The notes below the pieces were generated by a model. That model saw only the letters and a program-made list of their open reading frames with translations. It searched no databases and was not told the origin of the DNA. From Moraxella oculi (GTDB lineage: Bacteria; Pseudomonadota; Gammaproteobacteria; Pseudomonadales; Moraxellaceae), in contig NZ_JAMBAQ010000006.1 in assembly GCF_023336735.1 (NCBI RefSeq), positions 45,229 through 109,228 on the forward strand: a stretch of DNA of 64,000 nucleotides, given 5' to 3'. Positions 47,387-57,354 of this stretch are shown in pieces. A program made the translations under genes and the position numbers. Numbering within the stretch: the first letter of the stretch is position 1; every line of letters begins with the position of its first letter.

Positions 47387-49312
47387 TTATTTTTTCTCTA
47401 TAGTAGTGGTCTGAGTTTTATCAGTTTGGCGTTTTCCACCAAAGACCACAGCGATTTTATCCTCACCTGACTTATCATGATGAATCACACCGCCAAGCTC
47501 AATTGCTTTTGGACCATAGAATCCACCCATAAAGTCAGCATTGACTTTTACAATGTCGCTTGATCCTGTGCTATCAACATTAAATCCACCTTCAGAAGTT
47601 ACAGCTTTACCACTAAAGCCATTGCCATTGATCGTACCAGAGAGCGTTAATAATGGGTTTGACTCCAATCCGTTATTGCGGATTAACTTACCAGTTAAGG
47701 TTTTATCTCCAAAATTAACATCAAAAATGCTTCTAGCGCCTGTATTTATGCTGGTAGCGGCAGACTCCGACCAGCGTCGACCACCTTTACTCTCGATATG
47801 ACCCTCCCAAGTACCACGATAATGGGCCGTACCTGTTGGCAAGTCTGATACGGCTGTACGCTCACCCACTAAGAACAGTTTGCCATCTTTTAGAATGGTT
47901 GTTGTTTCTGAGCTGCTAGAATCAACATCACTATAGTTGCCAAATTTGATATAATCCAGATTGTTACAGCATACAGTAACAGACAACTTTTTACCATTAT
48001 GATCCACTTGTCGGGTATCATTAAACGCCATCTGAGCAAAGCTATTCATGTCTTTTGGTAATAGCGATAGCAATTTGCCATCAATCAATAGATGACTGAC
48101 TTGCCCAAAAGTATCCATGTCAGATTTGGTCAAGCTTTTGCTATCAATACTGATGGCATCAAACTTGGTTTCTAGCTGATCATCACTAAGCTCATTGCGT
48201 TTACCTGCAAACACCCCAAACAAAGAATTGTCATTTGCCAAAAACTTACCTGCCAGCTCTTGAGCTTTCTTACCAAAGAAGCCACCTTCTAATGCACCAT
48301 CTTTACCAAAAAGTTCATGACTTGAATTTTTTGCCTTAGCAGTACCAATAAAACGATTGCCCTGTAGCTTAGCATCGATGGTATAACGATCGGTGATAGT
48401 CTGATTGGCTTTATCATCTGCCACATAACCATTACTGGTCAATTTTCCTGTCAAAGTTTTGTTAGCAAAATCCACTTCCAAGTGAGCACTTTGACCTACA
48501 GCTTTACCCTGAATTCGGTTATTTACTGCCGTTTGCAGGGATGTCGCCCCTGTTGCATTTCCTGGTATTGAAGGATCAGTGATATTATCTTGCGTAAACC
48601 CTTCCACAAGCTCTTTTCTGTCTGCAGAAGCATTGGTAACAAAGTCCCATGCACCTTCATATGTTGCTTTTTGTACTGGTAATTGCGTCGCAGGATCACT
48701 ACCTTGATAGAAGACATAACCATACTGACCTGCTGGCTTAATATCAAATTCTTTTTTACCTTTTTCTCTAACAAACTCAATACTACGCTCTCCAAGAACA
48801 TAGCCAGAACGCACATAATTTAAATCACGCGTGTTTGATAAACGGCTTTTATCATGTGAATAATAAACATCCTCACCATTATGTTTTTTATCTTTTTTGA
48901 TATTTTCAATATAAATATCGGAAATTTTATCAAGGGAATGGTTAATGGGTACAATTTTCTCTGCATTGATATTAACCACGCCACTTTCAGGGTTGGGATT
49001 GAGTGGTTTTGGAGAGGTATTACGGCGAGGGATCTCGGTGAGTGCATAGCCCAATGCAGGCTCACTCTTCTCCGCATCAAACTTGCGTCTTTCACCTTGC
49101 TCATCTTCATAAGATGGCGCTGCAGATGTCGATGCAGTATCAGTCTGGCTTGCGGTTGGTGCTGTTGAATTTTGTGGCACAGCATGGACTGGACCTTTTG
49201 GTTTGATGCTATTCACACCATCAAGTCCAAAATTACCCTTATTGCTGGCACAAGCACTCAATAACAGCGTACTGACCAATACGCTCAGCAGTTTTCTTGT
49301 AGAAATGTTCAT
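47387..49312 (-). CDS. Transferrin/lactoferrin-binding lipoprotein (TbpB/LbpB family)
   Basis: Surface lipoprotein that captures host iron protein and hands it to the receptor. The 641-residue protein has a lipobox LLSAC with Cys21, a Ser/Thr/Pro-rich anchor region, and two lobes each with a handle and barrel: YEGAWDFVTN, LTGKLTSNGYV, LEGGFFGKKAQELAGKF, then VCCNNLDYIKFG, YRGTWEGHI and MGGFYGPKAIELGG. It is short and lacks the long acidic stretches of neisserial LbpB, which fits TbpB; gene order fits LbpB. Family is sure, ligand is not. Confidence 0.92.
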   Translation of the reverse strand: MNISTRKLLSVLVSTLLLSACASNKGNFGLDGVNSIKPKGPVHAVPQNSTAPTASQTDTASTSAAPSYEDEQGERRKFDAEKSEPALGYALTEIPRRNTSPKPLNPNPESGVVNINAEKIVPINHSLDKISDIYIENIKKDKKHNGEDVYYSHDKSRLSNTRDLNYVRSGYVLGERSIEFVREKGKKEFDIKPAGQYGYVFYQGSDPATQLPVQKATYEGAWDFVTNASADRKELVEGFTQDNITDPSIPGNATGATSLQTAVNNRIQGKAVGQSAHLEVDFANKTLTGKLTSNGYVADDKANQTITDRYTIDAKLQGNRFIGTAKAKNSSHELFGKDGALEGGFFGKKAQELAGKFLANDNSLFGVFAGKRNELSDDQLETKFDAISIDSKSLTKSDMDTFGQVSHLLIDGKLLSLLPKDMNSFAQMAFNDTRQVDHNGKKLSVTVCCNNLDYIKFGNYSDVDSSSSETTTILKDGKLFLVGERTAVSDLPTGTAHYRGTWEGHIESKGGRRWSESAATSINTGARSIFDVNFGDKTLTGKLIRNNGLESNPLLTLSGTINGNGFSGKAVTSEGGFNVDSTGSSDIVKVNADFMGGFYGPKAIELGGVIHHDKSGEDKIAVVFGGKRQTDKTQTTTIEKK

Positions 49313-49376
49313 AGGATTTCACCATCATTTAGGACATTAAAAAAGAGATGCTGATGTCATTCATCAGCTGGTAAAT

Positions 49377-49418
49377 AATAATGATTATAATTATAGGTAA
49401 TTTTCATTGCACTGTCAA
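49377..49418 (-). promoter_or_regulatory. Consensus sigma-70 promoter with overlapping Fur-like box
   Basis: Minus strand TTGACA (49413-49418), 17-bp spacer, TATAAT (49390-49395). A 19-base element at 49377-49395 matches the GATAATGATAATCATTATC Fur consensus at 15 of 19 positions and covers the -10. The start of the lipoprotein gene is about 70 bases downstream, which suits iron-repressed expression. Confidence 0.8.
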
Positions 49419-49617
49419 ACCATCTGGCAATAATCACGATAAATTATTAACAAAAATAAATATTTGTTAAGAAAATCAATCACATGTCATCAATACCATA
49501 AAAATATTTTGCAAACCCATCGCCACATAAAGAAATCTTTTAGGTCTTTTAAAATATGAACAAACATGCCATAATAACATCATGATAAACATTCGTGGAT
49601 AAATTGGAGTAGATGCT

Positions 49618-51990
49618 TTGGTACAGATTCGAGACAGTCTGCCGCTACTTGGTGGCAATACCAGCAGCACCGACAGTGCAACTTTGACAGCCAGTCTCGT
49701 CGCCAAAGAATTGCACCCGGATTTCAAGGCACAGCTGGTCAATACAAAGCTTAGGACAACTTTTGATCATTCCGAAGAGACTAAGGTACCATCCACCATC
49801 AGCGAGTCAGACATTGATGTCGAGACTTGGCTTAACGCTGTGGCAGCACGCATTGGAAAAGATGATCTGCCCTTATTGCGACATGCTTGCGAGTTTGTCA
49901 AAATCCAATCCAACAAACCCCACGCCAGCCGCTCTGGTGCTTACGCCACAGGCATTGGCATGGCAGACATCTTGGCATATCTGTTTCAAGACGAAAACGC
50001 CTTAGTCGCTGCCATGCTGTATCGCACGGTACGCCGAGAGTTGGTCAGCATTGAGACAGTTGCCAGACATTTTGGTCAGGACATTGCTCATTTGGTTGAA
50101 GACACCTTGGCGATGGGACGGTTATCTGAAAGCATCGAAGAAAACAAACGCCTAGAAGACTATTTTGAGAATGAACAAAGAGATCAGCTATCCACCATTT
50201 ATAGCATGCTCATCAGCACCACCAATGATGTGCGTGCAGTACTCATTAAGCTTGCTGAACGCACTTTTGCAATGCGTGAACTGTCCTTTTCACCGCCCGA
50301 CCGCCAAAAGCGAGTTGCTCGTGAGGTGATGACCATCTACGCCCCACTGGCACATCGCCTATCCATCGCACAGTTAAAATGGGAATTAGAAGATCTTGCT
50401 TTTCGTTATCTTGCACCTGATGAGTACAAAAAAATCGCAAATCTCCTATCCGAAAAACGCAGTGAGCGAGAAAGCTACATCAAAACCGTCCAAGAGGATC
50501 TAAGCCAAGCACTTGCCCAAGTAGGCATCAAGGCAGAAGTATATGGGCGAGTTAAGCACATTTACTCCATCTGGCGAAAGATGAAAAAGAAAAACTTATC
50601 TTTTGATCAGCTCTACGACATTCGAGCATTACGCGTGCTGGTCAATACCAATGCCGAATGTTATCACACATTGGGCGTTGTGCATGGACTTTGGCGACAC
50701 ATTCCAGAGCAGTTTGATGATTACATCACCAACCCAAAGCCTAATGGATATAAGAGCCTGCACACCGCAGTCATTGCCAATCAACGCACACTAGAAGTAC
50801 AAATTCGTACAATGGACATGCATTTTGAAGCAGAGCTTGGTAAGGCAGCGCATGTTAATTATAAGGAAGGACTTAAAGCCAAAAAGGACGATTACCTCAC
50901 CCAAAAAATCAGCTCATTACGCCAGTTGCTTAGCAATGACAAGACTGATATCAGTACAGATGGCGAAGACGAACTGGACTTAGAAAATTCTGAACGCATC
51001 TATGTTTTTAGTCGTGATGGAGACATCACCGAGCTGCCAAAAGGTGCAACAGTATTAGATTTTGCTTATTATGTACATACCGAAGTGGGTAATCGAGCTC
51101 AAGGTGCGCGTGTCAATGGTCGATATGTGCCACTCACTTACCAACCCAAGACAGGCGATCAAGTAGACATCATTACCAAACCCAGCCGAGAACCCAATCG
51201 TGATTGGCTTGTGGCATCACTTGGCTACATTCATACCGCTCGTGCCAAATCAAAATTACGCCAATGGTTCAATCGACAAGACAAAGACAAAAACATTGAA
51301 ACAGGCCGCACCATGCTGCTGCGTGAACTTGATCGCCTGTCAATCAGCCCCAATCAGATTGACCTAAGCACTCACCTAGAGTATTTTAATGTTAAAAATG
51401 AAGATGACTTATTCATTGCTCTTGTGATGGGCGACATAAGCACCGTACAACTACTGAGTAAAATCATCAATAAACTTGACCCAAATCCGCCCAGCATTGA
51501 TGAAAATGTCATCAACATTAAGACGCCCAGACGACCCAACAAATATCACATTGATTTAGAAGGTCTTGATAATGTCGACATTCATTTGGCCAAATGCTGC
51601 AACCCTGTACATGGCGAACCCATCTCTGGATTTGTTACACTATCTAATGGCATCAGCATTCATCATAGCAGCTGTGCCGAATACCTAAGACTCATCAAAA
51701 AAGAGCCTCACCGTCAAGTCAGGGCAGACTGGCAAAAAGAATTTGGGCGTTATCAGCCTGTAACCATATTGGTCGAATCAAATTACCATCGTGGCATCCT
51801 AAGAGACTTGGTCAATATCATCGATAAAGAAAAGGTAAACATTCATCGAGCCGAAACCGTCTTTTCAGATGACACCATCAGTCAAATGAAGTTTCATATT
51901 GAAGTGGCAGGGCTTGCACATTTATCACGCTTGCTTGCCAAAATCGAACAGCAGCCCAATGTGCTGCACGCCAGACGCCACATTAATTAA
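49618..51990 (+). CDS. relA: (p)ppGpp synthetase RelA
   Basis: Makes the alarmone (p)ppGpp when uncharged tRNA stalls ribosomes. The 790-residue long RelA/SpoT protein has an N-terminal pseudo-hydrolase region in which the HD metal pair is absent (MLYRTVRRE instead of a His-Asp), so it should be a synthetase only. The synthetase has RVKHIYSIWRKM, EFDDYITNPKPNGYKSLHT and VQIRTMDMH; then TGS (VFSRDGDITELPKGATVLDFAY) and a C-terminal ACT. The start is TTG at 49618, eight bases after GGAG, giving MVQIRDSLP, the usual beginning in relatives. mutM follows. Confidence 0.95.
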   Translation: MVQIRDSLPLLGGNTSSTDSATLTASLVAKELHPDFKAQLVNTKLRTTFDHSEETKVPSTISESDIDVETWLNAVAARIGKDDLPLLRHACEFVKIQSNKPHASRSGAYATGIGMADILAYLFQDENALVAAMLYRTVRRELVSIETVARHFGQDIAHLVEDTLAMGRLSESIEENKRLEDYFENEQRDQLSTIYSMLISTTNDVRAVLIKLAERTFAMRELSFSPPDRQKRVAREVMTIYAPLAHRLSIAQLKWELEDLAFRYLAPDEYKKIANLLSEKRSERESYIKTVQEDLSQALAQVGIKAEVYGRVKHIYSIWRKMKKKNLSFDQLYDIRALRVLVNTNAECYHTLGVVHGLWRHIPEQFDDYITNPKPNGYKSLHTAVIANQRTLEVQIRTMDMHFEAELGKAAHVNYKEGLKAKKDDYLTQKISSLRQLLSNDKTDISTDGEDELDLENSERIYVFSRDGDITELPKGATVLDFAYYVHTEVGNRAQGARVNGRYVPLTYQPKTGDQVDIITKPSREPNRDWLVASLGYIHTARAKSKLRQWFNRQDKDKNIETGRTMLLRELDRLSISPNQIDLSTHLEYFNVKNEDDLFIALVMGDISTVQLLSKIINKLDPNPPSIDENVINIKTPRRPNKYHIDLEGLDNVDIHLAKCCNPVHGEPISGFVTLSNGISIHHSSCAEYLRLIKKEPHRQVRADWQKEFGRYQPVTILVESNYHRGILRDLVNIIDKEKVNIHRAETVFSDDTISQMKFHIEVAGLAHLSRLLAKIEQQPNVLHARRHIN

Positions 51991-52015
51991 TATCATACAA
52001 ACACCAAATCCAACC

Positions 52016-52921
52016 ATGCCAGAATTACCAGAAGTAGAAACCACCAAAAACAGTCTTAACCCTCTATTAAATCAGGTCGTAACCGCAGTGCATGTCCGTC
52101 AGCCAAAACTGCGCCATATGATGCCGCATGACCTAGACAGTCTGGTTGGGTTTCGACTTGGCAAGCTTGAACGACGCGCCAAGTATCTTTTATTGCATTT
52201 TTATCATGAATCAGACGGCAATAAAGTACTGCTTGTTCATTTAGGCATGTCAGGAAGTCTGCAACAGCACCGTGTTGATGGGAATATCAACCCAAGAAAG
52301 CATGACCATCTCATCATTCGCTTTAATGAGATTGCCTTACATTATCATGATCCACGCCGCTTCGGTATCATTCTATGGGCGGATAATGACGCATACATTG
52401 ATGGCAACGATGGTGTTAGAGAAAAGTTTTTAAAACATTTGGGACCCGAACCATTAACCGACGAATTTGATGCCGATTATCTATACCAGCATATCCACCG
52501 TTTTAAACATTCAAGTCATTCTACTGGAAAATTAAACAAACCCATCAACAAACCGATCAAAACACTCATCATGGATCAAAAAGTAGTCGTTGGCGTGGGC
52601 AATATTTATGCCACAGAAAGCTTATTTTTATCGGGCATTCACCCCAACACACCTGCCAATCAACTCAATAAAACTCAAATTGCCATATTGGTTCAGCACA
52701 TCAAAAACATCTTGGCAGTAGCGATCGAAAAAGGTGGCTCAACCTTGCGAGATTTTACTGTCGAAAATGGTAAGGCGGGCTATTTTCAACAAACCCTACT
52801 TGCTTATGGCAATCAAGGCAAACCATGCACCATTTGCCAAACACCGTTAGTTGGTCAAAAAATTGGTGGGCGATCAAGCGTTTATTGCCCCACTTGCCAA
52901 CCTTCGGTCAAGTCCCAATAG
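52016..52921 (+). CDS. mutM: Formamidopyrimidine-DNA glycosylase
   Basis: Base-excision repair enzyme that removes 8-oxoguanine and nicks the backbone. The 301-residue protein starts with the invariant PELPEVET (catalytic Pro after Met removal), has HLGMSGSL, DPRRFG, the GVGNIYATE motif and a C-terminal four-Cys zinc finger (CTIC and CPTC). The ATG at 52016 is fixed by the catalytic Pro2; longer in-frame starts inside relA are excluded. Somewhat longer than usual. 25 bases after relA. Confidence 0.97.
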   Translation: MPELPEVETTKNSLNPLLNQVVTAVHVRQPKLRHMMPHDLDSLVGFRLGKLERRAKYLLLHFYHESDGNKVLLVHLGMSGSLQQHRVDGNINPRKHDHLIIRFNEIALHYHDPRRFGIILWADNDAYIDGNDGVREKFLKHLGPEPLTDEFDADYLYQHIHRFKHSSHSTGKLNKPINKPIKTLIMDQKVVVGVGNIYATESLFLSGIHPNTPANQLNKTQIAILVQHIKNILAVAIEKGGSTLRDFTVENGKAGYFQQTLLAYGNQGKPCTICQTPLVGQKIGGRSSVYCPTCQPSVKSQ

Positions 52922-52924
52922 CAC

Positions 52925-52959
52925 AAACGCCTTGTCAATCAATGAGCAAGGCGTTTTTT
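52925..52959 (+). terminator. Terminator of relA-mutM
   Basis: Stem AAACGCCTTG (52925-52934) with CAAGGCGTTT (52947-52956), 12-base loop, followed by T to 52959. It lies between convergent mutM and mscL. Confidence 0.85.
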
Positions 52960-52969
52960 AGCAAGGCAG

Positions 52970-53404
52970 TTATTTTTTATCTCCCAGTTTTGCGCTGATT
53001 TCACGCAACAACAAGATCTCTTCTGCTGGCTCTTCTGGTGCTGTTGGCTCTTCAGCTTTACGACGCAATCTGTTCATTCCTTTAACCATCATAAAAATGA
53101 TAAAGGCCAAAATGATGAAGTTGATGACGATAGTGATAAAATTTCCATAAGCAAGCATTGCCACACCTGCCTCTTTTAATGCCGCATAGCTGTTTGGATC
53201 AACACCTTCTGGCACATTGCCGAGCAACACAAACATGTTTGAAAAATCAAAACCACCAAAAATCGCCCCAACCAAAGGCATGATGATGTCCTCAACCAGT
53301 GATGTGGTGATTTTACCAAATGCCGCACCGATGATGACACCAACCGCCAAATCCATCACATTGCCTTTTAAGGCAAATTCTTTAAATTCTTGTATCATAC
53401 TCAT
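52970..53404 (-). CDS. mscL: Large-conductance mechanosensitive channel
   Basis: Pentameric emergency channel opened by membrane tension under hypo-osmotic shock. The 144-residue protein has the N-terminal [22 protein letters not shown]1 with [10 protein letters not shown], and a C-terminal coiled tail. The ATG at 53404 has GGAG eight bases before it; a longer frame extends it by 23 residues unlike the family. It lies downstream of typA but is separated by a terminator. Confidence 0.95.
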   Translation of the reverse strand: MSMIQEFKEFALKGNVMDLAVGVIIGAAFGKITTSLVEDIIMPLVGAIFGGFDFSNMFVLLGNVPEGVDPNSYAALKEAGVAMLAYGNFITIVINFIILAFIIFMMVKGMNRLRRKAEEPTAPEEPAEEILLLREISAKLGDKK

Positions 53405-53431
53405 GATAAACACTCCAATCCAATTTTGATT

Positions 53432-53467
53432 AAAAAAACAAAAGCACCCAATTAACGGGCACTTTTG
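53432..53467 (-). terminator. Terminator of typA
   Basis: CAAAAGCACCC (53439-53449) and GGGCACTTTTG (53457-53467) form an 11-bp stem with two wobble pairs in minus-strand RNA, then seven T (53432-53438). Confidence 0.75.
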
Positions 53468-53590
53468 TTTCAATCATCACTACCATATTACGCTTTTAAA
53501 GCAGTGGAAATTCTAGCACAATCTTTTATCAAAAATGTAGTTTTTAATATTGACTGTGTGAACTTTTGTTAACAAGGCAAGGCTTTCAAA

Positions 53591-55435
53591 TCAATCTTTT
53601 TTACGACCAAAGCGTTTGCGTTCATTTTCTGTCAAATAACGCTTACGAATACGAATTGATTTGGGAGTAACCTCTACCAATTCGTCATCTTCAATGAATT
53701 CAAGTGCTTGTTCTAGTGTGTATTCCAATGCAGGCGTCAAAATGATCGCATCATCAGAACCAGATGCACGAATGTTGGTCAATTGTTTGGCTTTGGTTGG
53801 GTTGACAACCATATCATCAGAACGAGAATTGATACCAACAATCATGCCCTCATAAACTTCAAGCTGCGGCTTGGCAAATAAACGGCCTCGATCTTGTAAA
53901 CTAAACAGTGCATAACCCAAGCAAGTGCCCGTTACCATAGAAACCAATACGCCATTTTGACGCTTGGCAACCGCTCCTTCTTTGGCAGGTCCATAATGAG
54001 AAAAGCTTGATGTCATGATGCCAGTGCCTGATGTCATCGTCAAAAAGGCAGAGCGAAAACCAATCAACCCACGAGACGGCACTGTCGCTTCAATGCGAAT
54101 ACGACCCTTACCATCTACTTCCATGTTAGTCAATTCACCCTTGCGCTCACCCATTTCTTGCATGACCGCACCTTGGTGTTGCTCTTCAACATCAAAGGTA
54201 ACATTTTCATAAGGCTCATTCATCACGCCATCAATTTCCTTCATGATGACTTGTGGACGAGAAACGCCCAGCTCAAATCCCTCACGACGCATGTTCTCAA
54301 TCAATACCGACAGATGTAACTCGCCACGACCAGAAACTTTGAATTTTTCTGGGCTGTCAGTATCCTCCACACGCAACGCCACATTATGAATCAGCTCACG
54401 ATCCAAGCGCTCACGAATATTACGCGAAGTGACGAACTTACCCTCTTTACCAGCAAATGGAGAATCATTTACCTGAAAAGTCATCGACACGGTCGGCTCA
54501 TCAACTGATAATGCTGGCAAAGGCTCAACATTTTGTGGGTCGCAGATGGTATCTGAAATGTTGAGACTATCGAGACCAGTAACGCATACAATATCGCCTG
54601 CTTGGGCAAAATCCACATCAACGCGCTCAAGTCCATGATAACCCATGATTTTTAAGATGCGACCATTGCGTTTGTTACCATCTTTATCAATGACGGTAAC
54701 AGGAGTGTTTGTCTTAACAGAGCCACGCTGAATGCGGCCCACTCCAATGACACCCACGAAACTGTTATAATCCAAACTTGAGATTTGCATTTGGAATGGA
54801 CCATCAACATCTACTTTTGGTGGCTCAACAATATCTACAATCGTTTCAAACAATGGCGTCATATCACTTGCCAGATCATCAGGATCAAGGCCTGCAATGC
54901 CATTAATCCCCGAGGCATATACGATGGGGAAATCCAACTGCTCATCAGTCGCACCAAGACTGTCGAATAAATCGAATACCTGATCAATCACCCAATCAGC
55001 ACGAGCAGCAGGCTTATCAATCTTATTGATGATCACGATTGGCTTAAGACCACGAGCAAACGCCTTTTGAGTAACAAAGCGAGTTTGTGGCATTGGGCCT
55101 TCTTGGCTATCTACCAACAAAAGCACACAATCAACCATACTCATCACACGCTCCACCTCACCACCAAAATCAGCGTGGCCAGGGGTGTCTACGATATTGA
55201 TGCGATATTGAGTACCAGTGCGTGCATCCGTCCATTTGATGGCGGTATTTTTTGCCAAAATCGTAATACCTCGTTCACTTTCCAAAGCATTTGAATCCAT
55301 CACACGCTCAATATCTCCTGAACGCTCGCCCAATGCACCAGATTGTTGTAGCAGTTTATCAACCAAGGTGGTTTTACCGTGGTCAACATGTGCAATAATA
55401 GCAATATTACGCAGATTTTTAATGTCGTTTGCCAT
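53591..55435 (-). CDS. typA: Ribosome-associated GTPase TypA/BipA
   Basis: Translational GTPase of the EF-G class used in 50S assembly, cold growth and stress. The 614-residue protein has [14 protein letters not shown] (G1), [15 protein letters not shown] (G3) and NKIDKP (G4), then the [18 protein letters not shown] motif of the C-terminal domain. Own terminator and promoter. Confidence 0.97.
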   Translation of the reverse strand: MANDIKNLRNIAIIAHVDHGKTTLVDKLLQQSGALGERSGDIERVMDSNALESERGITILAKNTAIKWTDARTGTQYRINIVDTPGHADFGGEVERVMSMVDCVLLLVDSQEGPMPQTRFVTQKAFARGLKPIVIINKIDKPAARADWVIDQVFDLFDSLGATDEQLDFPIVYASGINGIAGLDPDDLASDMTPLFETIVDIVEPPKVDVDGPFQMQISSLDYNSFVGVIGVGRIQRGSVKTNTPVTVIDKDGNKRNGRILKIMGYHGLERVDVDFAQAGDIVCVTGLDSLNISDTICDPQNVEPLPALSVDEPTVSMTFQVNDSPFAGKEGKFVTSRNIRERLDRELIHNVALRVEDTDSPEKFKVSGRGELHLSVLIENMRREGFELGVSRPQVIMKEIDGVMNEPYENVTFDVEEQHQGAVMQEMGERKGELTNMEVDGKGRIRIEATVPSRGLIGFRSAFLTMTSGTGIMTSSFSHYGPAKEGAVAKRQNGVLVSMVTGTCLGYALFSLQDRGRLFAKPQLEVYEGMIVGINSRSDDMVVNPTKAKQLTNIRASGSDDAIILTPALEYTLEQALEFIEDDELVEVTPKSIRIRKRYLTENERKRFGRKKD

Positions 55436-55625
55436 AAATACTCGTTTAAAGTTTGAAAAGAAATGTCAATGAATCGAAAAAACATAATGATTGCTCGTCA
55501 AAAATTCATAAACAATCAACAATAATCAATATGTAATCAATTAAGAAGGCAGGAAGCTCGTATCGTGATAAATGGCAAAACAAAAAATATCCATCATTTA
55601 CTCATCACAATAAGAGAAATTGCAA

Positions 55626-55631
55626 ATTATA
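55626..55631 (-). promoter_or_regulatory. Extended -10 for typA
   Basis: Minus strand TGGTATAAT, an extended -10, about 190 bases upstream of the typA start, with no strong -35. It would give a long leader. Confidence 0.4.
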
Positions 55632-55660
55632 CCATATGTATAACCTTATTAAAAGAATCC

Positions 55661-55698
55661 AAAAAATAAAAAGAACCGCCAAAGTAGCGATTCTTTTT
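55661..55698 (-). terminator. Terminator of the OmpA-family porin gene
   Basis: A 12-bp stem, arms at 55668-55679 and 55687-55698, with one wobble in the minus-strand RNA, followed by T (55661-55666). It lies just after the stop codon of the porin gene. Confidence 0.8.
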
Positions 55699-55719
55699 AT
55701 CAGTCAATCAAAATATTGA

Positions 55720-57057
55720 TTAACGAATTACCATGTCTTTGGTTTGTTCAACTGTGGTAACCTTTTGACCAGTAGTTTTTACAACCACACGACGGTTCAA
55801 TACACGACCTGCTTCAGTGTCGTTAGACTCGATTGGCTGATTGAAGCCGTAACCAACCGCACTTAGACGGTTAGGAGCAATACCAAACTCAGTGGCCAGC
55901 ATTGCTTTAACAGCATTTGCACGAGCTTCTGATAGGCGTTGGTTATAACGAGCACTTGAACGGTTGCTGTCTTTAGACGCATGACCTTCAACGATGGCAG
56001 TTGCATTTGGGAACGCACGCATTGCTTGTGCTACTTTTGCCACTTCGTTACGATATTGAGCTTTGATCACAGATTGATCACGATCAAAGAACACGCGTGG
56101 AGCAATGTTTAGCTGCTCGGTCACATTCACTTGTTGTGGGCAACCACGAGCATCAACAACATTGTTTACTTGAGAACCAGGTGCACCTACGCAAGCGTCA
56201 ACATGATCTGGCACACCATCGCCATCAACATCAACAACAACATCTTCAATGATCACAGGAGTAACTGGCTCAGTGATGACTGGCTTAGGCTCAGGTTTAG
56301 GCTCTGGCATTGGCTCAGGAATCACAGGAATAACAGCAGCAGCTGGAGCCAAACGACCGCCTAGAGTAACCTCAACACCTGCCAAAGCAAGACCTTCCCA
56401 CCATTTGTTGTCAAAATTGTGGATTGCACGAGCTTCACCACGAAGTGCCAATGCATCATTAACTAGGTAGCGAGCACCCAAACCAATGTTGCCGATGGTA
56501 TCTTTTGAAGTGGTTACTTCTGTACCAGCAGCCACATTCTGACCTTGAGCAATTTTGCCATATGGTGCATTAGCATTATCTGCTACATAGGCTGCTTGGT
56601 TTTCAATTTTAGTTTTTTGTTGACCTGCACCGATCAATACATAAGGCTTGAACTTGCTGTTAGCATTGTAGCCAGTGAACTGCTCAGTACCGATTAGGAA
56701 GTTACCGCTGATGGTTTGTTGCTCAGAGTCAAAACGATTAGCAGCGTCTAGATTGAATGAGCGATCAGAAGCTTTTGCGTCGCTGTTAGAAACAGCATAT
56801 TCTACTTGTAATTGAGTAGATGGGGTAAGTTCTACACCAAGACCCGCACCAATCCACAGATCGCTATCAAGAGCAACACCATCTTTTACTTGATGGTCTG
56901 GGTTTAATTGTTTGCCAGTGCGTAATACTTCTCGTTGCTTGTCATGTGCTTCATCATTGTAGTGGTAGCCTAGTAGCAATGGACTAACAGTCACACCAGC
57001 AGAAGCAGCGGTCGCTGCAGTAGCAAGTACTGCGATAGCGATTTTATTAAGTTTCAT
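55720..57057 (-). CDS. OmpA/OprF-family outer-membrane protein (Moraxella OMP CD-like)
   Basis: Structural outer-membrane protein linking to peptidoglycan. The 445-residue precursor has a signal peptide MKLNKIAIAVLATAATAASA, an N-terminal eight-stranded barrel (to about 225), a Pro/Glu/Lys hinge (PEPMPEPKPEPKP), a calcium-binding-like DVDGDGVPDH with a CVGAP...CPQ pair, and a C-terminal OmpA domain with GHASKDSNRSS and LNRRVVV. M. catarrhalis OMP CD has this layout and similar length. The start at 57057 has GGAGGA upstream; a longer frame is not supported. Own strong promoter and terminator. Confidence 0.93.
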   Translation of the reverse strand: MKLNKIAIAVLATAATAASAGVTVSPLLLGYHYNDEAHDKQREVLRTGKQLNPDHQVKDGVALDSDLWIGAGLGVELTPSTQLQVEYAVSNSDAKASDRSFNLDAANRFDSEQQTISGNFLIGTEQFTGYNANSKFKPYVLIGAGQQKTKIENQAAYVADNANAPYGKIAQGQNVAAGTEVTTSKDTIGNIGLGARYLVNDALALRGEARAIHNFDNKWWEGLALAGVEVTLGGRLAPAAAVIPVIPEPMPEPKPEPKPVITEPVTPVIIEDVVVDVDGDGVPDHVDACVGAPGSQVNNVVDARGCPQQVNVTEQLNIAPRVFFDRDQSVIKAQYRNEVAKVAQAMRAFPNATAIVEGHASKDSNRSSARYNQRLSEARANAVKAMLATEFGIAPNRLSAVGYGFNQPIESNDTEAGRVLNRRVVVKTTGQKVTTVEQTKDMVIR

Positions 57058-57095
57058 AACTTCCTCCAAAAGGATTATTGAGTTTAACTGATCAT

Positions 57096-57124
57096 ATTTT
57101 ACCATCATGTTATTGATTTGCCAA
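57096..57124 (-). promoter_or_regulatory. Sigma-70 promoter of the OmpA-family gene
   Basis: Minus strand TTGGCA (57119-57124), 17-bp spacer, TAAAAT (57096-57101), about 40 bases upstream of the start codon. Confidence 0.6.
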
Positions 57125-57354
57125 TAAAGTTTGACAATAAAAATCCATGGGTCTTGAGTCAGATGCGATTAGCTTAACGGCATTTGTAGAAAAAATCAAC
57201 CGTTTTTTAGACACTACTACACAATGTTACACAAACATGCTGATTTTTTACAAACCATTCAACCGCCCAGCTACCAAAAATCCAGCAGCCCTCATCTGAC
57301 CAATTCCACCCCAGTGCTTTTTGATGAATGGCATCATCGGTTCCACAAAACCAA

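Noticed and set aside
56250..56340. Pro/Glu/Lys repeat in the OmpA-family gene as a phase-variable tract
   Set aside because: The repeat is imperfect, codon-length units vary and it is the usual hinge of this protein; no simple-sequence slippage run was seen.
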